Shown here: in pieces, positions 1 to 9,166 of the stretch
Numbering within the stretch: position 1 is the first letter of the stretch
How the letters are laid out: the number at the start of each line of letters is the position of its first letter
Assembly (NCBI RefSeq): GCF_018704065.1
Contig: NZ_JAGUQP010000002.1
Coordinates: 62,001 to 126,000, forward strand
Direction: 5' to 3'
From: Desulfovulcanus ferrireducens
GTDB lineage: Bacteria > Desulfobacterota > Desulfovibrionia > Desulfovibrionales > Desulfonatronovibrionaceae
DNA: 64,000 nt
The notes under the pieces: model-generated
The model's input: the letters and a program-made list of their open reading frames with translations, nothing else
What the model was told of the DNA's origin: nothing
Database searches by the model: none
Translations under genes and position numbers: made by a program

Positions 1-117
1 GTCCGTCTTCTGGGTGGTCATGTCAGCTTAGCAATTGTCAATAGTTGGGCGATTAGCAAGATGGTTTTTGGCATAAACTATTAGTCTAGCCGGAAGCAAG
101 AGGATTATCTTGAGGTA
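1..117. other. Left edge, no supported gene
   Basis: A plus-strand frame is open from base 1 to the TAG at 82-84 (28 sense codons, no start inside the window). It could be the tail of a gene lying to the left. The frame is too short to judge and a minus-strand frame is also partly open, so no gene is called. Nothing else is visible before the repeat that follows. Confidence 0.2.
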
Positions 118-590
118 TTTCTGTGGTCAAACCTTACTTAAGAGGCCAACTTTTCATAATTTATTTCAGTCCTGGTTTCTTTCATGCTGGTACAAAGACT
201 TGGACCCATCTATATTTTGCTTGCGGACAGAGCATAATGGTGTACTTTGGATAAACGAATAGACTTTTAATTATACCTAAGTTGAGCGATTTTCACTCAA
301 TGGGTGAGATTGCCACGGACAGCTTCGCTGCCCTCGCAATGACAATCTCGCCCCTGTCATTGCGACTGGAACAAAGTGTAGCGAAGCAATCTCAAAGTTT
401 GAACTGCAAAAAAATCGCTCATAAATTTTAGATAGTTGCGGTAAGTCTCGCAACATATTTAGCCCATTCATCCCGATGCTCTGTCTTTCCGCAAGCAAAG
501 TTCAAGAGTGGGTTACCCAAGCCGTTTATAATGCATTTCAGAAACCAAGACTTTCAACCAGCGGTTAAAATGGGGTTTGGCCACAGACTC
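118..590 (+). repeat. MITE-like repeat, copy A (long form)
   Basis: Non-coding element whose right end reads GGTTTGGCCACAGACTC (574-590) and whose degenerate left end reads CTGTGGTCAAACC (121-133), so the ends are inverted repeats. Inside the ends lies a second inverted pair, TGGTTTCTTTCATGC and GCATTTCAGAAACCA. The same element recurs at 2910-3226, 19518-20001, 20728-21005 and 49833-49980, with degenerate relatives at 31070-31312 and 37454-37528. No transposase is encoded, so it looks like a non-autonomous element. This copy carries a nested repeat at 283-421. Confidence 0.75.
283..421. repeat. Nested small repeat inside copy A
   Basis: A roughly 139-bp insert bounded by TGAGCGATTTT and AAAATCGCTCA (11-bp inverted ends). 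Its interior (306-393) is the widespread bacterial palindromic repeat type that starts GAGATTGCC, contains GCAATGAC and ends GCAATCTC. The copy at 19518-20001 has a related insert at the same internal position; the copies at 2910, 20728 and 49833 lack it. Confidence 0.6.
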
Positions 591-751
591 TAAGCGCTTG
601 CGGTTTTTTTCTTGCCGGATTGTGAATAATTGTATTAATAATTTATTTTCGGCTAGGCTCAAGTTTTTTTTATTCTATCAGACAGAAGCATCAGGCTTTT
701 CGTGGAATGAAAAACAAAAAATTAAATATTATGATAAAAGAGTCGCGAATT

Positions 752-1735
752 ATGAATCACGAATTACGCACCATAGGCCTTGTTCGTTCACCCGTCAAAG
801 ACCCAGGGCAGTGTCCCAAGCAGGGCGATGCAAAATGCCCCAAAGTATGGATCGAGATTTTCCCGCAATATGCTGAAGCTCTCGATTGTCTATCCCCTGA
901 TCAGGAAATAATTGTCCTTACCTGGCTGCACATGGCCAGGCGGGATGTCTTGCGCTGCCATCCGAGAGACAATCCTAATATTCCCCTGCATGGAGTTTTT
1001 GCCACCAGATCTCCGGATCGGCCAAATCCCATCGGCCTTCATCAGGTGCGTATCATTGATACTGATGGGAACAGACTTTTGGTGCATCCCTTAGAAGTTG
1101 TGGACCAAACTCCAATTATAGATATCAAGCCGGTTCTTCAACCTAAAAAAGATGATGCTGGCATTGGAGTCTACTTTCCAATGCATCTGGTTCAGGATTT
1201 GATCCGAGGTGCTAGGACTGCCTGGGATAAAGGCCTTTTGAATGGTTTTAACGGCAATTTAAGCCTGCGCGAGAACAATCGCATGCTCATCACCAATTCC
1301 GGAGCGGCCAAGGGCCACCTAAGAGTTTCTGACTTATCTGTCTTAGATGTCGAGTCAGGTCGCCTCTTAAACAAAGGCTTTCCCTCGTCAGAAACCCCCA
1401 TGCATTTGGAAATCTATCGCCAGCAAAAAAATGCCCAGGCTATTGTGCATACTCACCCCCCGCATTTGTTGGCGCTGTCTTTGCTCAAACATGATATGCT
1501 AGATTTACCTCTTTTTGAGGCCGAGATGTTTAAGGCTCAAATGGCCACGGTTCCTGCACTAAAACCTGGCAGCAAAGACTTGGCCTTGGCTGTGGGCCAG
1601 AAGGCAAAAGCAAAAAAGTGTATTTTCTTACAGAGGCATGGCCTTATTTGTTGGGGAGAAAGGATAGAGGAAGCCTTGGCCTTAAGTGAGGAATTAGAGG
1701 CATTGGCCAGGATAGAGATTTATAGCCGGAGATAA
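752..1735 (+). CDS. TrmO-like tRNA methyltransferase fused to a class II aldolase domain
   Basis: Two domains in one 327-residue chain. Residues 1-130 match TrmO (TsaA/YaeB family), which uses S-adenosylmethionine to N6-methylate t6A37 of tRNA; the family signature FATRSPDRPNPIG is present. Residues about 145-327 match class II aldolase/adducin proteins such as fuculose-phosphate aldolase, with the zinc-site HTH motif (HTHPPH), a FEAEMF segment in the usual catalytic-Glu region and a later RHG. The ATG at 752 is chosen because TrmO proteins begin just before the TIGLVRSP motif; ATGs at 707 and 731 would add a poor N-terminal tail and no start has a good ribosome site. The gene stands alone between repeat copy A and an 18-bp hairpin that begins at its stop codon. 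The domain calls are firm; the aldolase substrate and any functional link between the halves are unknown. Confidence 0.85.
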   Translation: MNHELRTIGLVRSPVKDPGQCPKQGDAKCPKVWIEIFPQYAEALDCLSPDQEIIVLTWLHMARRDVLRCHPRDNPNIPLHGVFATRSPDRPNPIGLHQVRIIDTDGNRLLVHPLEVVDQTPIIDIKPVLQPKKDDAGIGVYFPMHLVQDLIRGARTAWDKGLLNGFNGNLSLRENNRMLITNSGAAKGHLRVSDLSVLDVESGRLLNKGFPSSETPMHLEIYRQQKNAQAIVHTHPPHLLALSLLKHDMLDLPLFEAEMFKAQMATVPALKPGSKDLALAVGQKAKAKKCIFLQRHGLICWGERIEEALALSEELEALARIEIYSRR

Positions 1736-1773
1736 CTTTCAGGGCGAAAAGGATACTTTTCGCCCTGAAAGTT
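1734..1773 (+). terminator. Perfect 18-bp hairpin after the trmO fusion gene
   Basis: AACTTTCAGGGCGAAAAG (1734-1751) pairs perfectly with its complement at 1756-1773 around a GATA loop, beginning inside the stop codon. There is no U tract, so it may act as an RNA end/stability hairpin or a two-way terminator for the convergent gene at 1804-2049. Confidence 0.6.
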
Positions 1774-1803
1774 AGGAGAATTGGGAGAATAGTATTTGAA
1801 TAA

Positions 1804-2049
1804 TCAAGAGGTTAAGGTAGCCTTTTGATATTCGTAAATAAAAGTAGCGTAGCTGTCATAGTCTAAAAATTTGATTTCTTGTTTACCAAAGTCGCCAGCC
1901 AGAGTTAGTTTAAAAATCTTATTGGCCCCATCATTTTCTATACATTCCGATTTTTGCTTAATTTGATTCAACGGAATTTTTTTACTAAATATTAACCACC
2001 TAGGGATGCATACACATTTTGAGTGAGGATCAATTCTGACTTGGCCCAT
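1804..2049 (-). CDS. Small hypothetical protein, 81 aa
   Basis: I do not recognise this family. The ATG at 2049 follows a good ribosome site (AAAGGAG, about 6 nt away), which is the main reason to accept it. The product is soluble-looking, with two Cys in an early KCVCIP segment, a basic middle and an aromatic C-terminal part (YDSYATFIYEYQ). No signal peptide or membrane segment is seen. It stands alone: the upstream psiE-like gene has its own terminator at 2158-2186, and the downstream side ends at the hairpin after the TrmO fusion. No function is proposed. Confidence 0.55.
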   Translation of the reverse strand: MGQVRIDPHSKCVCIPRWLIFSKKIPLNQIKQKSECIENDGANKIFKLTLAGDFGKQEIKFLDYDSYATFIYEYQKATLTS

Positions 2050-2157
2050 AAAGTGCTCCTTTGCCTAAAAAAGTTGAAAGATTTTTTTTCTCCTGCCTTT
2101 TTGGGTTTGGACATAGCATTGGTTTAAGCTTTTTGACAAGATGCTTGTGTAAAAAAT

Positions 2158-2186
2158 AAAAAACCAGTCTGAGAGACTGGTTTTTT
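2158..2186 (-). terminator. Rho-independent terminator after psiE-like gene
   Basis: AAAAAACCAGTCT (2158-2170) pairs with AGACTGGTTTTTT (2174-2186) over a 3-nt loop. The flanking A and T runs make it work on either strand; position fits the minus-strand gene ending at 2216. Confidence 0.85.
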
Positions 2187-2215
2187 AGTCTATATATCTT
2201 TTCCTTAAATTGATT

Positions 2216-2707
2216 TTAAGGGCCAGAGCTTTCTATTTCTACTATGGATTTTTCTTCTTTTTTTCTCTGATCACATCGTCGCAAAAGTACGATAGCTACC
2301 ACTAAAATCAGAATCAACGCACCTAAAATAGCTGTTTCAATCATGGCCATTTTAAATTCTTCGATACCTGGGTGTGTTTCCACCAGATTTAAGGTCAGGG
2401 CCAGAATTCGACGTACAGAAGCAATCAGCCCAATCAATAAAAAGGGTTCAGGTTTTATGATATGTTCCTGGTAAGAAATCATTACTGTATGGGCCATTTC
2501 CAAGATCATGAGAACAAAAAAGATCTTATTCAATATTGTGCCAACAGTTACGGCCAGGTCTTGACCTATAAGAAGCTTGTTCAAGTTAGTAACCACGTGA
2601 AATACAAAGACACTACCCAAGAGAATAAGCAGGATTCCGATTATAAAATGTAAAATATCACTCCCAATCTCAAATACTTTGCTGGAAAAGACCTTGCGTG
2701 AAACCAT
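2216..2707 (-). CDS. PsiE-family membrane protein
   Basis: A 163-residue integral membrane protein with about four hydrophobic segments: residues 17-39, 53-75, 88-108 and 120-143. The segment EPFLLIGLIASVRRIL is characteristic of the phosphate-starvation-inducible PsiE family, whose biochemical role is not established. The C-terminus is charged and probably cytoplasmic. The ATG at 2707 follows a strong AGGAGGT ribosome site. It is a single-gene unit closed by the terminator at 2158-2186. The 3' neighbour is the repeat region at 2910-3226, so its promoter must lie in 2710-2900; no Pho box was recognised there. Confidence 0.75.
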   Translation of the reverse strand: MVSRKVFSSKVFEIGSDILHFIIGILLILLGSVFVFHVVTNLNKLLIGQDLAVTVGTILNKIFFVLMILEMAHTVMISYQEHIIKPEPFLLIGLIASVRRILALTLNLVETHPGIEEFKMAMIETAILGALILILVVAIVLLRRCDQRKKEEKSIVEIESSGP

Positions 2708-2909
2708 CTTTACCTCCTATCTTCAAACTAAATTTTCTTGCCAAAAAATAAACTAACTCAACTTTCCGGATTGTGTAGCTTGGAAAGTTGAACAAACTAA
2801 TAAATAAAATGGTTGTCTGGCTAGTCAACTGAAAATTTTCAGGACGGATCTCTTGGTTGGATTGGCTTTAGGAGACAAAGTGAGCAAATAGTGTAGCAAA
2901 TAATAGCTA

Positions 2910-3226
2910 AAAAGCCTGTGGCCACCCTATTTTAACCGCTGATTGAAAGTCTTGGTTTCTGAAATGCATTACAAATGGCTTGGGTAGCCCATCTTGCGAA
3001 GCTTGCGGAAAAACAGAGCATCGGGAGAAATGGGCTAAACATTTTGCGACAATGACCATAACTTTCGATAATAAAAAGAAGATTTGTTTACCTAGAATAT
3101 CCCATTATGCTCTGTCCGCAAGCAAGTTTTAGTTGGGTCCAAGTCTTTGTACCAGCATGAAAGAAACCAAGACTAGAATAAACCATGGAAATTAAGTTGA
3201 TAAAGAGGTTCGGCCACAGGCTCTAA
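2910..3226 (-). repeat. MITE-like repeat, copy B (medium form, inverted)
   Basis: Same family as 118-590 in reverse orientation. It begins AAGCCTGTGGCC and ends GGTTCGGCCACAGGCTC, with the internal AAACCAAGA / TCTTGGTTTC pair. It lacks the nested insert seen in copies A and C and so gives an empty-site comparison. It lies between psiE and the end of purL and encodes nothing. Confidence 0.75.
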
Positions 3227-3262
3227 AGTAAGGGGCACAGCGTGCTGTGCCCCTTACTTTAG
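3223..3262 (-). terminator. Perfect 19-bp hairpin after purL
   Basis: CTAAAGTAAGGGGCACAGC (3223-3241) pairs perfectly with 3244-3262 across a 2-nt centre. It lies 16 bp beyond the purL stop, has no U tract and abuts the end of repeat copy B. Confidence 0.65.
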
Positions 3263-3277
3263 GCGTGGCAGGTTGGA

Positions 3278-6277
3278 TTACCAATCGAGTGTCTTCTTCC
3301 AGGCAGCGGTTAGTTTTTCTACCTCACAGGTAAACAGTGCTTTATCTTTAAACTCAAATGTGAGCTTTGGTTCTGCCAGAGTTTGTCCTATAAAGCCCAA
3401 TGTCTGGCCCTGGAACAGGTCTTCAAATTTTTGTTTATTCTCTTTTTTGACTGTGACCAGAAATCTACTTGCAGACTCACTGTACAGCATCTCTTCCAGA
3501 GATAGATCTCGTGGCGAAGTAGGAACATGGGCCAGATCCACGCGTGCGCCCAGGCGACCTCCAATTGCCATTTCTGCCAGTGCCACAGCAAGACCTCCGT
3601 CAGAGAGATCATGGCAAGATGTGATCAGTTTTTGCTGTATAGCTTGATTCAATGTTAAATATCTCTTCCTGGCACTTAAGGCATCCACCAGTGGAACCTG
3701 GCCGGCCTTTAGCCCCAGTTCAGAGAAGAACTCACTGCCGCCTAACTCTTTTCTGGTCAGCCCCAGAATGTATATCAACTCTTCAGGTTGTTTGAAATCA
3801 GAAGTGACACAGATGTGTATGTCTTCGATCACGCTTATGACCGAAAATAAGACCGTAGGAGGTATAGAAATCTTTACTCCTCCACCGGTGTAGTCATTTT
3901 TCATGGAATCTTTGCCCGAGATGCAGGGCACACCAAAGACTTGGCAATAATGGGCCAAAGCTTTATTGGCCCGCACCAGTTGTGCGAGTTTATAATGTCC
4001 ATCTGGTGTCTTTTCCGACTGGACAGGATCGCACCAGCAAAAATTGTCTACCCCGGCCATATGGCGTAAATCTCCGCCCACGGCCACGGCATTGCGTATG
4101 GCTTCGTCAATGGCATTGGCCATCATCCAATAGGTATCGAAATCGCTGAATTTTGGGCAAATGCCATTGCTAACAACCAAGCCCCGGTCTTTGCTCAGAA
4201 CGGGTCTGATCACGGCGGCATCGGCCGGGCCATCGTTTACAAGACCCACCAGGGGTTTAATTACACTTCCACCCTGCACTTCATGGTCATATTGGCGGAT
4301 TATATACTCCCGAGAACAAATATTTAACCTGGAGAGCATCTTTTCTAAAAATTTTCCCTGATCCCCGATTTTGTCTTTAGGAATTTCAACCCGCTCAGGA
4401 AACGAAGGCTTTTCCCAGATGGCTTTAAGTTCCATTTGGGGCAGGCCGTGATGCAGAAAGTTCATGTCCAGATAGGCAACTATTTTGTCTTTATACCGGA
4501 CCAAAAATTTGCCGGAATCATTGAATTCGCCCAGAACCGAGGCTTCAACATCCATTTCCTGGGCCAGAGACAGAAAAGTATCAATCTTGTCTTTCGGAAC
4601 AGCCAGGGTCATTCTTTCCTGGGCTTCAGACAAGAGTATCTCCCAGGGCCGCAGACCATCGTATTTGAGTGGTGCCTTGCTTAAGTCCAGGTCACATCCG
4701 CCGCAGTCCTCGGCCATCTCGCCTACAGAGGAAGAGAGTCCGCCCGCGCCATTGTCGGTGATGGCATTATACAGGCCCATGTCCCTAGCCCTCATCAAAA
4801 AATCATACATTTTGCGCTGGGTAATCGGGTCGCCGATTTGTACGGCTGTTGCAGGAGAGCCTTCATGAAGTTCCTCGGAGGAGAAGGTGGCTCCGTGAAT
4901 ACCGTCTTTGCCTATGCGCCCACCAGTCATGACAATCAAGTCTCCTGGCCGGGCCTTTTTCTCATATCCGGGCTGGCCGTTGATTTTGGCCGGAATAGTA
5001 CCGACGGTCCCGCAAAAGACCAGGGGTTTACCCAGGTAGCGCTCATCAAAAATTACCCCTCCATTGACAGTGGGAATACCGGATTTATTTCCGCCATGCT
5101 CTACTCCTTCGCGTACGCCTTCCATGACCCGGCGGGGATGAAGCAGTCTTGGGGGGAGCTCTTTATCGTAAAAAGGCGATGCAAAACAAAAAACGTCTGT
5201 ATTACACAGCAAGTTGGCGCCCAGGCCTGTACCCATTGGATCCCTGTTCACGCCAACAATACCGGTCAACGCCCCTCCATAAGGATCCAGAGCAGAAGGA
5301 CTATTGTGTGTTTCTACCTTGATGCAGACCAGGAGTTCCTCGTCAAACTCAATGACACCAGCATTGTCTTTAAAAACAGAACGACAAAAATCTTTATCCC
5401 CTTTTTGCTGGCGGATGGTTTTGGTGCTTCCGGCTATATAGGTCTTGAATAGGCTATCAATCAGCTCTTTTTTATTAGTTTCCCTGTCTTCATACGCTAT
5501 CCGGGCGTTAAATATCTTGTGTTTGCAGTGTTCAGACCAGGTTTGAGCAAGACACTCCAGTTCAGCATCTGTAGGCTCAGAGGACAACCCAAGAACCTGG
5601 CGTGCTTTTCGTACCTCTTCTCGGCTATAATAATTTTTTATGGCGTATAATTCTTGAAGACTTAGAGCGAGAACCCTCTCACGGCTCAGGCGCAAAAGTT
5701 CTTCATCACTTAAACCTTGTAGCGGAACGATCTCCACCTCATCGCTGGCCTGACCAGTAACTTTGGGTTCAACAACAGGGAAGCCAGGTTGTTTTGACCA
5801 CTCATCTCTGCTTTTTACTGCAAAGCGCTGAATAAGTTCGTTGGCCAAAAGGTCCCGGGCAATATGCTCAACCTGATCTTGGGTTAAATCTCCTGTAAGC
5901 AGGAATTGTTCACTGGTGTATACTCTAAAATCTGCTTGTTCACTACCTGAGGCGGAACCCAGAACCATTTTTAGGGCTTCAGTAGCAGTTTTCCCCTCAT
6001 TGTCGGTAACACCCGGCCTGAATCCTACCTCAATAACCCAGTCAAAATCCTGGGCCAGGGGAGTTAAAGAAGCTCTGTGCAGAACAGGATCAAAGAGGGC
6101 TTCCTTAGCCAGAACCTGGTCCACTTCTTTTTCAGTTAGTCCGGCGATGGTATAGCCTTTGATGATGCGCACCTTTTCCACCTGTATGCCCAATTCCTCC
6201 CTGATCTTTCGGGCTACTTTTTCTCCGCGTACATCTTTGACGTCGGGGCGCAGGGCAACCTCTATCTTAAAAAGCAT
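3278..6277 (-). CDS. purL: Phosphoribosylformylglycinamidine synthase, large PurL without glutaminase domain
   Basis: Purine biosynthesis enzyme that converts FGAR plus ATP and an amide nitrogen to FGAM. The 999-residue chain has two PurS-like modules at the N-terminus (about residues 1-75 and 78-160), a linker with the WSEHCKHK motif near residue 250, and two AIR-synthase-type ATP-binding halves (KVETHNSPSALDPYGG and FSSEELHEGSPA in the first, SGKDSMKNDY in the second). It lacks the C-terminal class I glutaminase of the roughly 1300-residue E. coli enzyme, so a separate PurQ must supply ammonia; none is in the window. The ATG at 6277 follows AAGGAGT. It lies downstream of the HDOD/GGDEF gene on the same strand, 236 bp away, so it probably has its own promoter. 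Confidence 0.95.
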   Translation of the reverse strand: MLFKIEVALRPDVKDVRGEKVARKIREELGIQVEKVRIIKGYTIAGLTEKEVDQVLAKEALFDPVLHRASLTPLAQDFDWVIEVGFRPGVTDNEGKTATEALKMVLGSASGSEQADFRVYTSEQFLLTGDLTQDQVEHIARDLLANELIQRFAVKSRDEWSKQPGFPVVEPKVTGQASDEVEIVPLQGLSDEELLRLSRERVLALSLQELYAIKNYYSREEVRKARQVLGLSSEPTDAELECLAQTWSEHCKHKIFNARIAYEDRETNKKELIDSLFKTYIAGSTKTIRQQKGDKDFCRSVFKDNAGVIEFDEELLVCIKVETHNSPSALDPYGGALTGIVGVNRDPMGTGLGANLLCNTDVFCFASPFYDKELPPRLLHPRRVMEGVREGVEHGGNKSGIPTVNGGVIFDERYLGKPLVFCGTVGTIPAKINGQPGYEKKARPGDLIVMTGGRIGKDGIHGATFSSEELHEGSPATAVQIGDPITQRKMYDFLMRARDMGLYNAITDNGAGGLSSSVGEMAEDCGGCDLDLSKAPLKYDGLRPWEILLSEAQERMTLAVPKDKIDTFLSLAQEMDVEASVLGEFNDSGKFLVRYKDKIVAYLDMNFLHHGLPQMELKAIWEKPSFPERVEIPKDKIGDQGKFLEKMLSRLNICSREYIIRQYDHEVQGGSVIKPLVGLVNDGPADAAVIRPVLSKDRGLVVSNGICPKFSDFDTYWMMANAIDEAIRNAVAVGGDLRHMAGVDNFCWCDPVQSEKTPDGHYKLAQLVRANKALAHYCQVFGVPCISGKDSMKNDYTGGGVKISIPPTVLFSVISVIEDIHICVTSDFKQPEELIYILGLTRKELGGSEFFSELGLKAGQVPLVDALSARKRYLTLNQAIQQKLITSCHDLSDGGLAVALAEMAIGGRLGARVDLAHVPTSPRDLSLEEMLYSESASRFLVTVKKENKQKFEDLFQGQTLGFIGQTLAEPKLTFEFKDKALFTCEVEKLTAAWKKTLDW

Positions 6278-6513
6278 AGTTCGTACTCCTTAAATTAAAG
6301 TTTACTTGTAAAATAACGAGGTCGTGGGTTTGTAGCTTCTAAGATTCAAAAGTTGTGGGTTGGAAATTTTTTTGTTTTTATTATCCTGTGGGATGAATCT
6401 GATTTGCATATTTATTAAGCGGGTTTATTGATTTTACCAGGCAAAAGGCAATTATGCATAAGACTACTATAGTAAAAAAAACAGCGGTTTGTGCTTTTTC
6501 AATCCCTCTGTGC

Positions 6514-9021
6514 TTAAACATCTTCTGCCCAAGCAATTCTATTGCCCCCTGAGCTTTTGGCCCTGTAACTTGCCTGGTCTGCCCTGAAGAGCAAATTATT
6601 TGCATCCTCATCTTCTTTTAACATGGCCAAACCAATACTTAACGTTAATTGACCATTAAATATTTGGTCAAAACTTTCTTTAATTCTTTCGGCTAGGGCT
6701 TCCAGGTTGTCTTTATCCACCTCGCTGGCCAGAAGGACAAATTCATCGCCCCCATAACGACAGGGAAAGTCCATTCCTTGTCGTGAATTTTGACGTAAAA
6801 TCCGGCCCAATTTTGCCAGAGCCCGGTCGCCCTCTTGATGTCCAAAACAATCATTATATGTTTTAAATTTATCTAAATCAAAAAAAATAAGGCCTAACCC
6901 TTTTCCGGTTCGTTTGGCCCGACTGACTTCTCGCTTCAAAAATAGTTTGAGTTGATGGCGGTTAAATATCTTAGTCAGATAGTCAAATGTCGCTTGCATT
7001 TTGATTTTTTGTTCTAATCGTCTAATGGTAGTCAGGTCACGGCCAACAATAAGATATTGAGGAGTTGGACCACTTAGTTTAGTTATGATTAACTCCAGGG
7101 TTTTCAAGGTATTTCCCAAAGGAATAGTGGCCTCGATTGGCATATCCTGTTGATCAAGAATGCTTGGTCCCCAAATAGGAGCAATGACAGGTGCTGGAGT
7201 AGCAATGGTAAATAAATTTTTTCCTTTGAGGTGGGGAGCAGCATACTTTGGGGTAGCAAAGAGAATTTGGCCTTGTTTATCCACAGTTAGAACAAGATCT
7301 TGCATGGACTCAATCACACCATGCAAGAATTCGCGTTGTCGGACAATATCTGCCTCCAAAGAGGTAATATCGGAGATATCCTGTACAACAACCATGATTT
7401 GCTCTACCTTTTCAATTTTAACTTTGTGGGCAGCGATATGCCAGCATGGCTCTTTTTGTTTGGATGTGGGTTCAAAGGAACAAAAAAGTTTGCTATAATA
7501 TTTTGATTTGCCTTCCAAGAAGTCAAGCCATAGAGGATCAGGGGGTAACTTGTGCGTCTGTGACATTAAATTCCAGAAAAACGTACCCTGAATATTTGCG
7601 TTTATTCCTAATATCTCTTTTAATTTACGGTTTAACTGTAAAATTTCTCCATTAAGATTCAACTGGGCTATACCAACAGGAAGAAGGTCTATAGCTTTGG
7701 CTTTACTTTCAATACCTAATTGTCGATAATAATAAACTTTATAGTGTCTGGCCAGGAAGTCAGAGTATAAGTTGAGTTCTTCTAACCGATCATGCGATAG
7801 CTCCTTCTTATCAATCCAGAGCCCGCCAATGTGCAAGGAACCAGATGAAAGGGGCAACAGTTTGCCCGATATGGGTATCTGTTCAAAACTAGCATATTCG
7901 CCTAAGGTTTGCACACCTTCTTTTCTCTGATAGCGGTTTAGGTGATAATATCTCGTCAAAGGAGAACGTAAGGCCAGATAAAAGTTGCTTAAGTTCCAAG
8001 TCCAATAAAGATGTTTGGCTACTGTTTTGACGACTTTTTCTAAGGATCCGTTTGACTGACCAATCTCTTGGGCCATAAAGTAAAAATCTTGAATGCGTTG
8101 TACCGGTAATTCGTATAATTTGATTCCATTTTCGGTTTCTCTTATGCCTAAACTCTGGCACAGAGCCTTAAACCGGTCTGTATTTTGAGCGCGTAACGCT
8201 TCAAATTCTTGTGCGTCAATGTGGAAAAGCTTTTTGGCCCATTGCTTGAGTTGAAATAAAGCTCGAAAGTCTCTATGAGCGAACTCTGCTTCTGCCCAAT
8301 AAGTTCCTAAAATTATAGCCTGGTCACAAGGTGAGTAATTGTGCAGGTTTTCAATGTCATGATGTTTGCCTATTCCCTGGCAATTTTCTGCAGGGAATCC
8401 CCATGCATCGAGCAATGCGAGAGTAAGTTCCGGATGAGTTATGCCCCATTCATTTTCTTCCAGTTTCAGTTGGTTATCATGCAAAGAAATTATATTTAGT
8501 TTGTTTTCTGGTTGTAATTTTTTAAAAATATCCGCGCGTTCATCTTTCAGGCAACAAATTAAAAGAAGGGACATGTCCTTTAGCAATGAGCAGAGATAAA
8601 CCATCTCTGCTTTTTCCGGGCATACTTTCCGGGCCAAAAGTTCACTGGCAGAGGCCCCCCAGACAATCTGACTCCAAATATTATATTTTAAATCATAACA
8701 TTTTTCGAGCTTGGCTGAAAGATTTCGTTGAAATGTAATAGAGATGGCTATTTTTAAGATCTCTTTTGTCCCTAAAACTACGGCTGCTCTTTTTATGTCC
8801 GTAACTTTTTGACTCAAGCTGTAAAAGGGAGAATTGGCCAAGGAGAGAATGGCCGCGCTAAGAGCAGGGTCAAGGCTAATAATTTGGACTAATTCGTCCA
8901 AATCTGGTTTGGTCTTGGATGCCTCAAGCGCTAATTTAGACATGACCGGCGGAAAAACTATGTAGAGAGTATCTTTGAGTGAGTTTTTCAGCTTATGGGC
9001 TAATTTTTTTTTGTCATCCAT
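6514..9021 (-). CDS. HDOD, PAS and GGDEF signalling protein
   Basis: An 835-residue cytoplasmic protein with no membrane segments. Residues about 15-215 form an HDOD domain (LVQIISLDPALSAAILSLAN). The middle carries PAS-like sensory segments (about 455-560 and 570-665) after a coiled stretch. Residues about 690-835 form a GGDEF domain with intact YGGDEF, so it is likely a diguanylate cyclase making c-di-GMP. The inhibitory I-site before it reads RQGMDFPCR, where the Arg is one place off the usual RxxD spacing, so product inhibition may be weak or absent. The HDOD half probably senses or binds a partner; its ligand is unknown. It sits between the prenyl synthase and purL with no evident functional tie to either. 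Confidence 0.85.
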   Translation of the reverse strand: MDDKKKLAHKLKNSLKDTLYIVFPPVMSKLALEASKTKPDLDELVQIISLDPALSAAILSLANSPFYSLSQKVTDIKRAAVVLGTKEILKIAISITFQRNLSAKLEKCYDLKYNIWSQIVWGASASELLARKVCPEKAEMVYLCSLLKDMSLLLICCLKDERADIFKKLQPENKLNIISLHDNQLKLEENEWGITHPELTLALLDAWGFPAENCQGIGKHHDIENLHNYSPCDQAIILGTYWAEAEFAHRDFRALFQLKQWAKKLFHIDAQEFEALRAQNTDRFKALCQSLGIRETENGIKLYELPVQRIQDFYFMAQEIGQSNGSLEKVVKTVAKHLYWTWNLSNFYLALRSPLTRYYHLNRYQRKEGVQTLGEYASFEQIPISGKLLPLSSGSLHIGGLWIDKKELSHDRLEELNLYSDFLARHYKVYYYRQLGIESKAKAIDLLPVGIAQLNLNGEILQLNRKLKEILGINANIQGTFFWNLMSQTHKLPPDPLWLDFLEGKSKYYSKLFCSFEPTSKQKEPCWHIAAHKVKIEKVEQIMVVVQDISDITSLEADIVRQREFLHGVIESMQDLVLTVDKQGQILFATPKYAAPHLKGKNLFTIATPAPVIAPIWGPSILDQQDMPIEATIPLGNTLKTLELIITKLSGPTPQYLIVGRDLTTIRRLEQKIKMQATFDYLTKIFNRHQLKLFLKREVSRAKRTGKGLGLIFFDLDKFKTYNDCFGHQEGDRALAKLGRILRQNSRQGMDFPCRYGGDEFVLLASEVDKDNLEALAERIKESFDQIFNGQLTLSIGLAMLKEDEDANNLLFRADQASYRAKSSGGNRIAWAEDV

Positions 9022-9166
9022 TTTTTTGGTTTGGGGGCGGGACTTGGCTTAATAACATAATAATTTTACAAAATAATACATATTTATAGCAAAACTAATT
9101 AATGCTTCTAGTCAAGTGATGCTTCTGATGTCCTTGCCGTCCTGAGCTCTAAACTCTATATTTATG

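Noticed and set aside
6378-6513. An open frame running on from the HDOD/GGDEF gene end
   Set aside because: It is a shadow frame in an AT-rich gap and lacks a ribosome site; the HDOD gene already has a clear stop at 6514.
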